Notes under the pieces: generated by a model
The model's database searches: none
The model's input: only the letters and a program-made list of their open reading frames with translations
What the model was told of the DNA's origin: nothing
Source of the DNA: Snuella sedimenti
GTDB lineage: Bacteria > Bacteroidota > Bacteroidia > Flavobacteriales > Flavobacteriaceae
Assembly: GCF_016428595.1 (NCBI RefSeq)
Contig: NZ_JAELVQ010000002.1
Span: forward strand, 310,001 to 374,000
Direction: 5' to 3'
DNA: 64,000 nucleotides
Program-made: the position numbers and the translations under genes
Shown: positions 17,568-25,722 of the stretch, in pieces
How the letters are laid out: every line of letters starts with the position of its first letter
Numbering within the stretch: the stretch's first letter is position 1

Positions 17568-18178
17568 GATATTGTGGCTATTTTTTGTCTGTACATAAGG
17601 TTTAATTCCAGAATTTCACTTAGATAGGCTCTTCTTTGTCTTTTGCTTATGGCATTTTGGTTAATGCCAACCATTTTTCCCAATTCACTTTGTAGTGTAT
17701 CTGGGTTCTCTAGGCTCAGTTTTACAATTTCAGCAGAATTGGTCGTCCAATTGTCCATGGCTATTAGAGCTAATTTGAAATAAAGATTTAGCTCTTTATC
17801 CAGTTCTGTGTTATTAGTTTTAATAAGCAAATTCTGTTTTTCTCTTTGTAGTGTCTCTAAAGTTTCTCCCGAATACACAAAGGCTTCTCCGTTCGATTCA
17901 CTTACTTTTTTGCCCTGATAGGTTTTATTGCCAATGCCTATGGCTAACCGAACATCTAGTCCTTTTATGGATTTAATACATGCTTTAATAAAAACTGCTT
18001 TTTCAAAACAGGAGTAATAATCTGGTATTTCTATTTGAAAGCTATCGCCACGATATATTTCCCAATAGCTTTTATGAGAACTTAGTAGGGTCAATGCCGA
18101 TTCAAGCTTTTTTATCCAAGCTTCTGGATTACTGTGGTTTCTGGATTTTATAATATCACCTGTAATAACGCTCGTCAT
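17564..18178 (-). CDS. SatD family protein with C-terminal HTH
   Basis: 204 residues. The N-terminus MTSVITGDIIKSR and YRGDSFQIEI, RLAIGIGN are characteristic of the SatD family and resemble a nucleotide-cyclase-like fold (D at GD and the RGDSF loop), though catalytic activity is not established. The last 50 residues (LQSELGKMVGINQNAISKRQRRAYL) form a helix-turn-helix of the Sigma-70-region-4-like or Fis-like type. The gene begins 15 nt after a three-unit palindromic array, so autoregulation is likely. First gene of a coupled operon with DUF3307 and the thioesterase. Confidence 0.87.
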   Translation of the reverse strand: MTSVITGDIIKSRNHSNPEAWIKKLESALTLLSSHKSYWEIYRGDSFQIEIPDYYSCFEKAVFIKACIKSIKGLDVRLAIGIGNKTYQGKKVSESNGEAFVYSGETLETLQREKQNLLIKTNNTELDKELNLYFKLALIAMDNWTTNSAEIVKLSLENPDTLQSELGKMVGINQNAISKRQRRAYLSEILELNLMYRQKIATIS

Positions 18179-18192
18179 AACATCTTGGTTTT

Positions 18193-18276
18193 TGTATTCC
18201 TCGATTGTGGAATAATTAAATATATTCCTTAATTATGGAATAATTAAATATATTCCTTTAAAGCGGAATAATCAAA
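18193..18276 (-). promoter_or_regulatory. Operator-like array: three 28-bp units of TATTCC-N8-GGAATA upstream of satD
   Basis: Units at 18193-18220, 18221-18248 and 18249-18276 share TATTCC, eight variable bases, GGAATAAT(T/C)AAA. The six half-sites start at 18195, 18209, 18223, 18237, 18251 and 18265, exactly 14 bp apart in alternating orientation, so both TATTCC-N8-GGAATA and GGAATA-N8-TATTCC palindromes are formed. The variable 8-mers differ (TCGATTGT, TTAATTAT, TTTAAAGC) while the arms do not, which argues for binding-site constraint rather than slippage alone. The nearest arm lies 17 nt before the satD start codon. The HTH of SatD is the obvious candidate ligand. Confidence 0.8.
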
Positions 18277-18363
18277 TATATCACGTTTTTAGTTGACAAA
18301 CAAATATTTATCAGTTTTGCTAACATGTTGTTGGGTTTAAACAGGGTATGTGCGTTTAAATAT

Positions 18364-19683
18364 CTACTCTTCTTCTTGAGCACGTTTAATAATCGCTTCG
18401 GGTAATGCTTTCTTGGCTTTGGCACCCATCTTTTTAAGTTTTTCAACACTGGTAATAAGATTGCCTCTACCATCCACCAGTTTGTTCATGGCGGCCGAAT
18501 AATCCAATTTTGCTGCGTCAATTTTTTTACCAACACCCGTTAGGTCTTTTACAAGGCCTTCAAATTTATCGTATAGGGCACCCGCTTGTCTGGCAATTTC
18601 AATGGCGTTTTGCTGTTGCTTTTCGTTGTTCCACATACTGTCAATGGTGCGTAGTGTTGCTAGTAGGGTAGACGGGGTAACAATAACAATGTTTTTTTCG
18701 AATGCTTTGTTGTAAATACTGTTATCTTCATTTACTACAACGGCAAAAGCAGGTTCTATAGGGATAAACATCAAAACAAAATCTGGAGATTCTATGTCGT
18801 ACAGGTCTTGATAGTTTTTTGCAGATAATTGATCGACATGTTTTCTAATGGAATTGACATGCGCTTTTAAAAAAGGGGCTTTGTCATCTTCATCAGCATT
18901 AGCATAGCGCTCGTAGTCGGTAAGTGATACTTTGGAGTCGATAATCATTTTTTTATTGTCTGGAAGGTGCAATACCACGTCTGGCATAACCCTGGAACCA
19001 TCTTCGCGCATAAAACTTTGTTGTACAAAATACTCCCTGTCCTTTTCCAATCCAGATTTTTCCAATACGCGCTCAAGTACCAATTCGCCCCAATTTCCTT
19101 GCATTTTACTGTCCCCTTTCAAAGCACGGGTTAAATTGGTTGCTTCTTTGGTCATCTGTTGATTGAGGTCTTTTAAACCAAGCAATTGTTCTTTTAAAGC
19201 CGAATGCATGCTAATGCTTTCTTTTTGGGTAGAATCAACCTTCTCTTCAAAGTGCTTTATTTTTTCTTGAAGCGGATTTAAAATGCTTTTTATGTTTTCT
19301 TGATTTTGAAGTGTGAACTTTTCCGATTTTTCGTCTAGTATTCTATTAGCTAACAATTCGAAATCTTTACGTAACTGTTCCTGGCGTTCTTCAAGCTCTT
19401 TATCACGTTTTAAGTTTAGTTGCTGCAAATTTTCGTATTCGGTGCTTTTTCTGATTAATTCAGCGTTTAAAAACTCTTTTTCACGACGTATTTCTTCACG
19501 CTCCCCTTCAACTTTATCCAAATTTTGCTTTAAAGTTTCAATGTGAAGTTGTAATTGATTTTGACGTTCTTCAAGTGTGCTTTTTTCACTTTTACTTCTG
19601 AGTTTAGTAAAAAGTAATCCTAAATAATAACCAATAGAGGCCGAAAAAAGTATGGAAAGTATAAGAATAATATTGTCGTTCAT
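18364..19683 (-). CDS. rmuC: DNA recombination protein RmuC homologue
   Basis: 439 residues. A single N-terminal membrane helix (about 4-22) is followed by a long coiled coil (about 30-180, rich in E/K/Q with leucine spacing) and the RmuC nuclease-like domain: GDSKMQGNWGELVLERVLEKSGL, PDVVLHLPDNKKMIIDSKVSL, FVLMFIPIEPAFA. RmuC limits inversion at short inverted repeats and is related to restriction-type nuclease folds. Transcribed away from the regulator gene, alone. Confidence 0.95.
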   Translation of the reverse strand: MNDNIILILSILFSASIGYYLGLLFTKLRSKSEKSTLEERQNQLQLHIETLKQNLDKVEGEREEIRREKEFLNAELIRKSTEYENLQQLNLKRDKELEERQEQLRKDFELLANRILDEKSEKFTLQNQENIKSILNPLQEKIKHFEEKVDSTQKESISMHSALKEQLLGLKDLNQQMTKEATNLTRALKGDSKMQGNWGELVLERVLEKSGLEKDREYFVQQSFMREDGSRVMPDVVLHLPDNKKMIIDSKVSLTDYERYANADEDDKAPFLKAHVNSIRKHVDQLSAKNYQDLYDIESPDFVLMFIPIEPAFAVVVNEDNSIYNKAFEKNIVIVTPSTLLATLRTIDSMWNNEKQQQNAIEIARQAGALYDKFEGLVKDLTGVGKKIDAAKLDYSAAMNKLVDGRGNLITSVEKLKKMGAKAKKALPEAIIKRAQEEE

Positions 19684-19878
19684 AGTGTTTTTTGGAATTA
19701 AGGTAAAAGTAATAAATTCTATTGTTAGCGATTTATCTTTTAAGAACCTTTCTTTTCACTTTTTACTATTTTTATATAATTTTGGTTACGGGTTGTTAAC
19801 TAAGGATGTTTTAGGTTGTGATTTTCGATATTAGTTGTATTTTGGGTTTCCTAAGAAAAAAAAATAAAAAAGTGATTA

Positions 19879-22275
19879 ATGGTAATAGATAGGTTTCTCA
19901 TGCTGACAAAAAATCATCTATTGTTGTTGTCATTTTTCTTGGTCTTTACTTCCAGGTGGGGCTATGCCCAAAATGACTTGCGGGTTGATGATTATGTTTT
20001 TGCCTGCGAACCTGTGTCCGACTCCATTACCTACAAGCTCAAACAAGGAGTCCGTGCATTCTTCTTAGAGGTTAAAAAGGAAAATACAAATTTTATTATA
20101 GAAACAGGAACCGATGAAATACTTTTAGAAAGTGTATTGTCTGAAATGAATAGCTTCTTGTTAACGAATAAAGACCCCTTAATTTCGCTCGTTTTTAAAA
20201 AGACCTCCGATCAAAAAGCTCTTCTAGATTATTTACAAAAGTATTTTTCCGGAAGCATTTTTTTCAAGACTGAAGATGATTGGCCCAGAATAGATGTGCT
20301 AAAAGCACAAGGGATTCAGGTGCTCGTTACTTTTGAAGGTGATCTGGTAGTGACTTCTATAGAACGTGTTAGAAAAGAAAGTAAATATTTAAATCGGTTT
20401 TCTGCTGATCCTTTAAATAAACTTATTCTTTTTAGTACAGAGGCGAAAGCAGATAGTACAGTTTTTAATGATGTTTTTGAGTTTTGGAAAACAACAGGAA
20501 AGGTTCCCAATTTTATTGAGGCTCCATATTTGGATGTTACAACTATTACAAAAGCAGCAGATTCTTTAAATCGTACTAGGCGATTTAGGGGTGTACTGGA
20601 GTACAATGGAGATTTGTTAAATGAAATATCCTGGATTAATTCTCCTAAAGTAATCACGCCAGCTAAATTTTCATTTCCTTTAACAGAAAAAGAGCAGGTG
20701 CTTTCCCCTTATAAAAATGGGTATCGAATAACACCTGCCGAAGTGATTCATCATGCAGCCCAAACAGACGCTCCTAGGCTGTTTACAGCATACGACGTTG
20801 TTTTGGAGGATGCGCTAGAATATGATTTTTCATTTAATAAAGGAGTTGTAAATCATGTAGAGCAAGATTGGAACAGGTTAATAACAAAGGATATATCTTT
20901 TATAAAGGATGTAGAACGCGGTTTGGTATTATATTTAAACAAGCAGGACTCCTTTATAGACTATTCAAAAGGCAATACTCTTAATTTTGAGACACCAATT
21001 AGTGTCTCTGTTTGGTTAAAGCCAGAAAAACTTCCTGAATTTATGGGAATAGTGGGGTTTGGTTTGGCGTTCTCTGTTAAGCTGAATAAAGGGAGTCCTG
21101 ATTTCACTACAGCAACTATAAAAGACCATGTTGTAGAGCATCCTCTAAAGGTAGGAATCTGGCAGCATTTGGTCGTGGTTTATAATCCAAGAACTACAGT
21201 CGATTTTTATCTTAATGGTGAAAAAATTGGTGATATTGACACTTCAGAAATTATTCCATCCGATCAGTCTTTGGTTATTGGTAATAACATTTGGGGGGAG
21301 CAATTTTACGGAGCTATCGATGATTTAAAGATTTGGGATAGAGGACTTTCTCAAAGAGAAGTTAAAATGTTGCATGAAGGTGTTGATAAGCTTTCAGGAA
21401 GTAATATGAATTACGTGTTTTTTGCTTTGGTTGTCGTTTTTGTTTGTATTGTAGTGATTATAGCATACAAAAGAAAAAAGCCTAAAATAGAAAAACCTAA
21501 AACCTCTACTCCTTATGTAATACACCAAACTCAGACAGAGGTTAAAAAGGACAGGTTAAGTCTTTTTGGTAGTTTTCAATTGCATCTGGTTGACGGGCAA
21601 GCGCCTTCATTTTCACCACTTCACAAACAATTGGTGTCGTTTTTAATTTTATCGGCTATCGATGAAAAGGATGGCGTAACGACTAATAAACTTACGGAAA
21701 CGTTTTGGCCCGGGGTTTCTAAAGTAAAGGCCAAGGAGAATAGAAATGGTAACATTCGGAAATTACGAATGGTATTGTCTCAAATCGAAGGGTTACAAGT
21801 TGTTTTTGAAGACAAGAAATGGCGTATTGTTAATGCTAATAACTTAGAGGTAGACATTTTTGAATACATGCGTCTTAAGGAGCAGATGGAAACAGACATG
21901 TCTCATGGAACTATAGCTTTGGACGCTCTGGAGTCCTTCATTGAGCTACTTAAGAAAGGTAATGTTTTGCAAAGCACCCAAACGGAATGGGCCGATTATT
22001 TTAAAGCTAAATTATCGAATGAAATAGAACATCTTCTATCTAGGGTGTATAATAACAAACACAATGATCTGCCAAGGGAATTATGCGTTAAAATGGCTAA
22101 AACAATTCTTCTGTTCGATAGCTTAAACGAAAATGCGCTTCAAATTTTAATTGTCGAATTGGTTGCTTTAGGAAAACATGGACTTGCCCAGAACGCATAT
22201 GTTACGTTTTCAAAAAATTACCAAGCCCTTTATGACGAGTCTTATGGGGTTAATTATCAGGACTTACTAAAGTAA
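19879..22275 (+). CDS. Transmembrane one-component regulator: periplasmic PLC-like and LamG domains, cytoplasmic SARP-like HTH and BTAD-like domain
   Basis: 798 residues. Signal peptide to about residue 31 (RWGYAQ; an ATG at 19900 would shorten the N-terminus to a canonical signal). Residues about 35-255 resemble a PI-PLC/GDPD-type TIM barrel (ACEPVSDSITYKLKQGVRAFFLEV), though no full catalytic set is evident. Residues about 350-490 are a LamG/concanavalin-like domain (SVSVWLKPEKLP, GIWQHLVVVYNP, GAIDDLKIWDRGLS). One membrane helix at about 511-531 is followed by basic residues. Cytoplasmic residues 555-650 form an OmpR/SARP-like winged helix (LSLFGSFQLHL, LTETFWPGVSKVKAKENRNG) and the tail is a helical BTAD-like region. 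It should sense a glycan outside and bind DNA directly. The GH109 gene follows on the same strand after 119 nt. Confidence 0.82.
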   Translation: MVIDRFLMLTKNHLLLLSFFLVFTSRWGYAQNDLRVDDYVFACEPVSDSITYKLKQGVRAFFLEVKKENTNFIIETGTDEILLESVLSEMNSFLLTNKDPLISLVFKKTSDQKALLDYLQKYFSGSIFFKTEDDWPRIDVLKAQGIQVLVTFEGDLVVTSIERVRKESKYLNRFSADPLNKLILFSTEAKADSTVFNDVFEFWKTTGKVPNFIEAPYLDVTTITKAADSLNRTRRFRGVLEYNGDLLNEISWINSPKVITPAKFSFPLTEKEQVLSPYKNGYRITPAEVIHHAAQTDAPRLFTAYDVVLEDALEYDFSFNKGVVNHVEQDWNRLITKDISFIKDVERGLVLYLNKQDSFIDYSKGNTLNFETPISVSVWLKPEKLPEFMGIVGFGLAFSVKLNKGSPDFTTATIKDHVVEHPLKVGIWQHLVVVYNPRTTVDFYLNGEKIGDIDTSEIIPSDQSLVIGNNIWGEQFYGAIDDLKIWDRGLSQREVKMLHEGVDKLSGSNMNYVFFALVVVFVCIVVIIAYKRKKPKIEKPKTSTPYVIHQTQTEVKKDRLSLFGSFQLHLVDGQAPSFSPLHKQLVSFLILSAIDEKDGVTTNKLTETFWPGVSKVKAKENRNGNIRKLRMVLSQIEGLQVVFEDKKWRIVNANNLEVDIFEYMRLKEQMETDMSHGTIALDALESFIELLKKGNVLQSTQTEWADYFKAKLSNEIEHLLSRVYNNKHNDLPRELCVKMAKTILLFDSLNENALQILIVELVALGKHGLAQNAYVTFSKNYQALYDESYGVNYQDLLK

Positions 22276-22317
22276 AAGAAACGTTAAAAAAATATTTTTT
22301 TTACAAAAAAGTAAGAC

Positions 22318-22336
22318 GTTCACCCATTTGTTCACC
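22318..22336 (+). promoter_or_regulatory. Heptamer direct repeat GTTCACC-N5-GTTCACC upstream of the GH109 gene
   Basis: Two exact GTTCACC heptamers start 12 bp apart at 22318 and 22330, 59 bp before the GH109 start codon. SARP-type OmpR-fold regulators are known to bind heptameric direct repeats, and the upstream neighbour encodes such a domain. Whether this is its operator is inference. Confidence 0.4.
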
Positions 22337-22394
22337 TCGTTATACGACTTCTTGATGTATATTTAGACCATATAAAAATTTAAAACTGAAGTAT

Positions 22395-23792
22395 ATGAAT
22401 TCTAATAGAAGGGATTTTTTAAGAAAATCATCAATGGCAGGTGTCGGCTTAGCTTTCTTGCCAAATCTTTTGAATGCTGATAGCTATGAGGCATCAAATG
22501 CATATAAGGAAAATTATATGGGAGATTTTGTAGCTCCTAAACTGGATACAGTACGATGTGCTTTTATTGGTGTTGGTGCTAGAGGTTCGGGACATGCAAG
22601 ACAGATAGCTACTATTGAAGGTACAGAGGTCGTTGCTATAAGTGATTTGTATGAAGATTTAGCAAAAAAATCGGCCGATAAATGCAAGGAAATTGGTGCT
22701 GGACAACGCCATAAAGACATCAAAACCTACTACGGAGGGCCAGATGAGTGGAAAAAGATGTTGAATACTGTTAAGCCAGATATGGTTGTTATAGCAACGC
22801 CTTGGAGTTTGCATGCACCAATGGCCATTACTGCAATGGAAGCTGGAGCACATGCTTTTGTAGAGGTGCCAATTGCCGTAACTATAAAAGAAATGTGGGA
22901 TATTGTAAAGGCATCCGAAAAAACACAGAAGCACTGTATGATGATGGAGAACGTTAATTATGGACGTGAGGAGTTGTTGTACCTTAATATGTGTAGACAA
23001 GGTGTTATTGGAGAATTACTCCACGGAGAAGCCGCTTATATTCATGAGCTACGCGGACAAATGCATCAGGTAGAGCGTGGAACAGGATCTTGGAGAAGTT
23101 ATGAGTATGCTAATAGAGACGGTAATTTATATCCTACACATGGACTAGGACCAGTAGCGCAATATATGAATTTGGCTAGAGGAGAAGATAACTTTGAACG
23201 CATCAATTCTTTTTCTTCACCTGGACGAGGACGTAATATATATGCCAAAAAGAACTTTGATAAAGACCACAAGTGGAATCAAATGGACTTTAAAGGAGGC
23301 GATATAAATACGTCTATTATTAAGACTACTTTGGGACGTACCGTTATGGTACAGTGGGACGAAACAAGTCCAAGACCGTATTCACGACATAATTTAATAC
23401 AGGGTACTAATGGAACATTAACAGGTTTCCCTACACGAATTGCTTTAGAAGGTGGTGTTGAAGGAGCGACTAAAAACCATCATAGTTGGGCGCAAGGTGA
23501 TGCTCTAGAAGCTATTTATGAAAAGTATGAGCACCCATTATACAAGCGTTTAGGTGAGGTTTCTAAGAAGATGGGAGGCCATGGTGGTATGGATTTTATG
23601 ATGCTTTATCGCATTGTTGAATGTTTACGTAAAGGACAGCCTTTAGATCAAAATGTTTATGAAGGGTGTTTCTGGAGTGCTGTAGGACCGTTAAGCGAGG
23701 CTTCGGTTAAAGCACATGGTGATTCGCAAAAATTTCCTGATTTTACAAGAGGGGCTTGGAAAACGACAAAGCCTTTGGATATCATTAAGTAA
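22395..23792 (+). CDS. GH109-type Gfo/Idh/MocA family glycosidase, Tat-exported
   Basis: 465 residues. The N-terminus has a twin-arginine signal (NRRDFLRKSSMAGVGLAFL). The NAD-binding Rossmann domain shows FIGVGARGSGHARQI near residues 54-68. The usual EKP of dehydrogenases reads EVP here (HAFVEVPIAV), which together with GHG-type loops (YPTHGLGPVAQYMNL, WDETSPRPYSRHN) fits GH109 alpha-N-acetylgalactosaminidases that use NAD+ in a redox-assisted hydrolysis. Length is typical for that family. Substrates in the family are alpha-linked GalNAc glycans. Probably under control of the upstream membrane regulator. Confidence 0.9.
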   Translation: MNSNRRDFLRKSSMAGVGLAFLPNLLNADSYEASNAYKENYMGDFVAPKLDTVRCAFIGVGARGSGHARQIATIEGTEVVAISDLYEDLAKKSADKCKEIGAGQRHKDIKTYYGGPDEWKKMLNTVKPDMVVIATPWSLHAPMAITAMEAGAHAFVEVPIAVTIKEMWDIVKASEKTQKHCMMMENVNYGREELLYLNMCRQGVIGELLHGEAAYIHELRGQMHQVERGTGSWRSYEYANRDGNLYPTHGLGPVAQYMNLARGEDNFERINSFSSPGRGRNIYAKKNFDKDHKWNQMDFKGGDINTSIIKTTLGRTVMVQWDETSPRPYSRHNLIQGTNGTLTGFPTRIALEGGVEGATKNHHSWAQGDALEAIYEKYEHPLYKRLGEVSKKMGGHGGMDFMMLYRIVECLRKGQPLDQNVYEGCFWSAVGPLSEASVKAHGDSQKFPDFTRGAWKTTKPLDIIK

Positions 23793-23849
23793 TAATTTTT
23801 GAGTTAGTTAATAAGATTTTAGTATTAAAATCACTTTTTGAATTCTGTG

Positions 23850-23885
23850 GCCGCATCTTAAAAGGGTGCGGCTTCATTATTTTTT
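23850..23885 (+). terminator. Terminator between GH109 and btuD-like gene (convergent)
   Basis: GCCGCATC (23850-23857) pairs with GGTGCGGC (23865-23872) around TTAAAAG, followed by a T-rich stretch reading rightward. It overlaps the end of the convergent ABC ATPase gene. Confidence 0.75.
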
Positions 23886-24671
23886 AACTCTAAAACTCCC
23901 CGTATTGGCATCGAAATCGATGAGGTCTTTGGGGAACAAAGATTGAAAAACGCCTTTGGTTATTAAATTGCAAGGTTCATCAGCTTCTACACGATCTTTG
24001 ACCATAACAATCATTTTATCACACAGTTGAATAGCTAAGTCAATTTCATGGGAAGAAAATAAAATGGTTTTGTTGGTTTCTTTAGCTAACTTTTGGAGCA
24101 ATTTTAAGATATATGCCTTGTGATACATGTCTAAATGCGTTGTGGGCTCATCAAGAATAATTAAGTCGGTATCTTGTGCAAGGGCTCTGGCGATCATTAC
24201 TTTTTGCAATTGACCATCGCTCAATTCAAAACATCTTTTATGTTTTATATCATAGATGTTGGTAAGTTTCAAGGCTTGATTAACCATGGAAACATCTTCA
24301 TTTTCCATATTGCCAATCCAATTGGTATAGGGTTGTCTTCCTAAAGCTATCAGTTCAAAAACAGATAAATTTTTTGAAATAATTTGTTCTGTTAGTACTA
24401 AACTCATGCTTTTGGCCAGTTCTAGCGAAGTGTAATTCGCAAGCTTTTTATTGTTTAACAGGATAGTACCCCCAAGTGGATTTTGAAGGGTTGTAAGTGT
24501 TCTTAATAATGTAGACTTTCCAATACCGTTAGCACCAACCAAACCTACCAACTCACCTCTGTGAAGCTCTATATTAATATTGGAAGCAACCATATTTTTA
24601 GATTTCCTGGTAGTATATCCTATATCTAAATTGTTGGTACTTAAAATGATATGTTCGGGTTTACTTGTCAC
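23877..24671 (-). CDS. btuD: ABC transporter ATP-binding protein, vitamin B12/iron-siderophore type
   Basis: 264 residues. Walker A is GANGIGKSTLLR, signature motif LSDGQLQKVMIARAL (LSxGQ variant), Walker B DLIILDEPTTHLD and an H-loop SSHEID, so it should be active. The start is a GTG at 24671; no ATG is available before the first beta strand. It energises import through the FecCD permease encoded 22 nt upstream. Vitamin B12 is favoured over siderophore because the genes lie beside cobUTSC and a riboswitch-controlled receptor. Confidence 0.88.
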   Translation of the reverse strand: MTSKPEHIILSTNNLDIGYTTRKSKNMVASNINIELHRGELVGLVGANGIGKSTLLRTLTTLQNPLGGTILLNNKKLANYTSLELAKSMSLVLTEQIISKNLSVFELIALGRQPYTNWIGNMENEDVSMVNQALKLTNIYDIKHKRCFELSDGQLQKVMIARALAQDTDLIILDEPTTHLDMYHKAYILKLLQKLAKETNKTILFSSHEIDLAIQLCDKMIVMVKDRVEADEPCNLITKGVFQSLFPKDLIDFDANTGSFRVKK

Positions 24672-24693
24672 AAGTTCAGATGATTTTACTGTT

Positions 24694-25722
24694 TTAAAAT
24701 ACCATTTTTCGTTTTCTAACCAACAACCAAATAACTACTGGCGCTCCAATTAATGAGGTTATAACATTAATTGGTAATGTGTAATCACTTGTAGGTAGTT
24801 GTGCAACACTATCACAGATAAGCATAACAATTGCGCCAAAAATAAATACTGCAGGTAGTAATAATTTATGATTAGAGGTGTTAAAAATCTGTCTGGTCAT
24901 ATGTGGAATTGCTAATCCTATAAAGGCTATAGGGCCAGTAAAAGCTGTTATAGTGCCAGCTAACAAACTGGTAGCTATAATAATTGTCAATCGACTTCTT
25001 TTAATATGCAAGCCCAAACTTCTGGCATAGTTTTCTCCTAGCAATAAGGTATTTAAGGCTTTTATTGAAGTTAAACTTAATAGAATTCCCAAAAAATAAA
25101 TAATAAATAAAATAAACACTTCTTCCCACGATAGGTTTCCTAAACTACCAAATCCCCAGAAAATATATTGTTGCAATTCTTCGGCCGAACTAAAATAGGA
25201 AAGCACACTAACAATAGCAGTTGTAATACTCCCAAACATAAGACCAATAATAAGAATGGCCATGGTATCCCTTACACGAGAAGATACAACTAAAACGGAT
25301 AGTAAAACTAGAAAGCTTCCTAAACTGGCAGCTATAACAATGCTCCATTTGGAAACTAAACTTCCAGCTAGTACGCCTCCAAAAATAGCAGACCCCATAA
25401 TAATAAGGGCAACACCTAGGCTGGCGCCAGAAGTAATACCAAGTACAAAAGGACCCGCCAATGGGTTTCTAAACAAGGTTTGCATCATAAGGCCTGATAC
25501 TCCCAAACCAGACCCAACAATAGCAGCAGTGAATGCTTTGGGTAAACGATAATCGAATACAATTTGATAAAAGGAATTATTTTGGGAAGTCCCCATGAAT
25601 ATTTTCAATAATTCAGAATTGGGAATAGATACCGAACCTAAACTTATATTAGCGAAAAAACAGAATAATAAAAGTGCAATTAGTACTGTAAAGGCTAGTT
25701 TGTATGTGCTTTTGTTAGGCAA
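24694..25722 (-). CDS. btuC: FecCD/BtuC-family ABC transporter permease
   Basis: 342 residues with about ten membrane helices. Family motifs include RLPKAFTAAIVGSGLGVSGLMMQTLFRNPLA, GPIAFIGLAIPHMTRQI (coupling loop) and INVITSLIGAPVVIWLLVRKR at the end. The start is a TTG at 25722 placed directly after the stop of the substrate-binding protein with no gap; the first in-frame ATG would remove the first membrane helix. The close spacing implies coupled translation. It forms the inner-membrane channel of the btuFCD importer. Confidence 0.9.
   Translation of the reverse strand: MPNKSTYKLAFTVLIALLLFCFFANISLGSVSIPNSELLKIFMGTSQNNSFYQIVFDYRLPKAFTAAIVGSGLGVSGLMMQTLFRNPLAGPFVLGITSGASLGVALIIMGSAIFGGVLAGSLVSKWSIVIAASLGSFLVLLSVLVVSSRVRDTMAILIIGLMFGSITTAIVSVLSYFSSAEELQQYIFWGFGSLGNLSWEEVFILFIIYFLGILLSLTSIKALNTLLLGENYARSLGLHIKRSRLTIIIATSLLAGTITAFTGPIAFIGLAIPHMTRQIFNTSNHKLLLPAVFIFGAIVMLICDSVAQLPTSDYTLPINVITSLIGAPVVIWLLVRKRKMVF

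Noticed and set aside
18193-18276. 28-bp repeats that could be read as a tiny CRISPR array
   Set aside because: The three units are contiguous with no spacers between them, the internal eight bases vary while arms are palindromic, and no cas gene is near; an operator array fits better.
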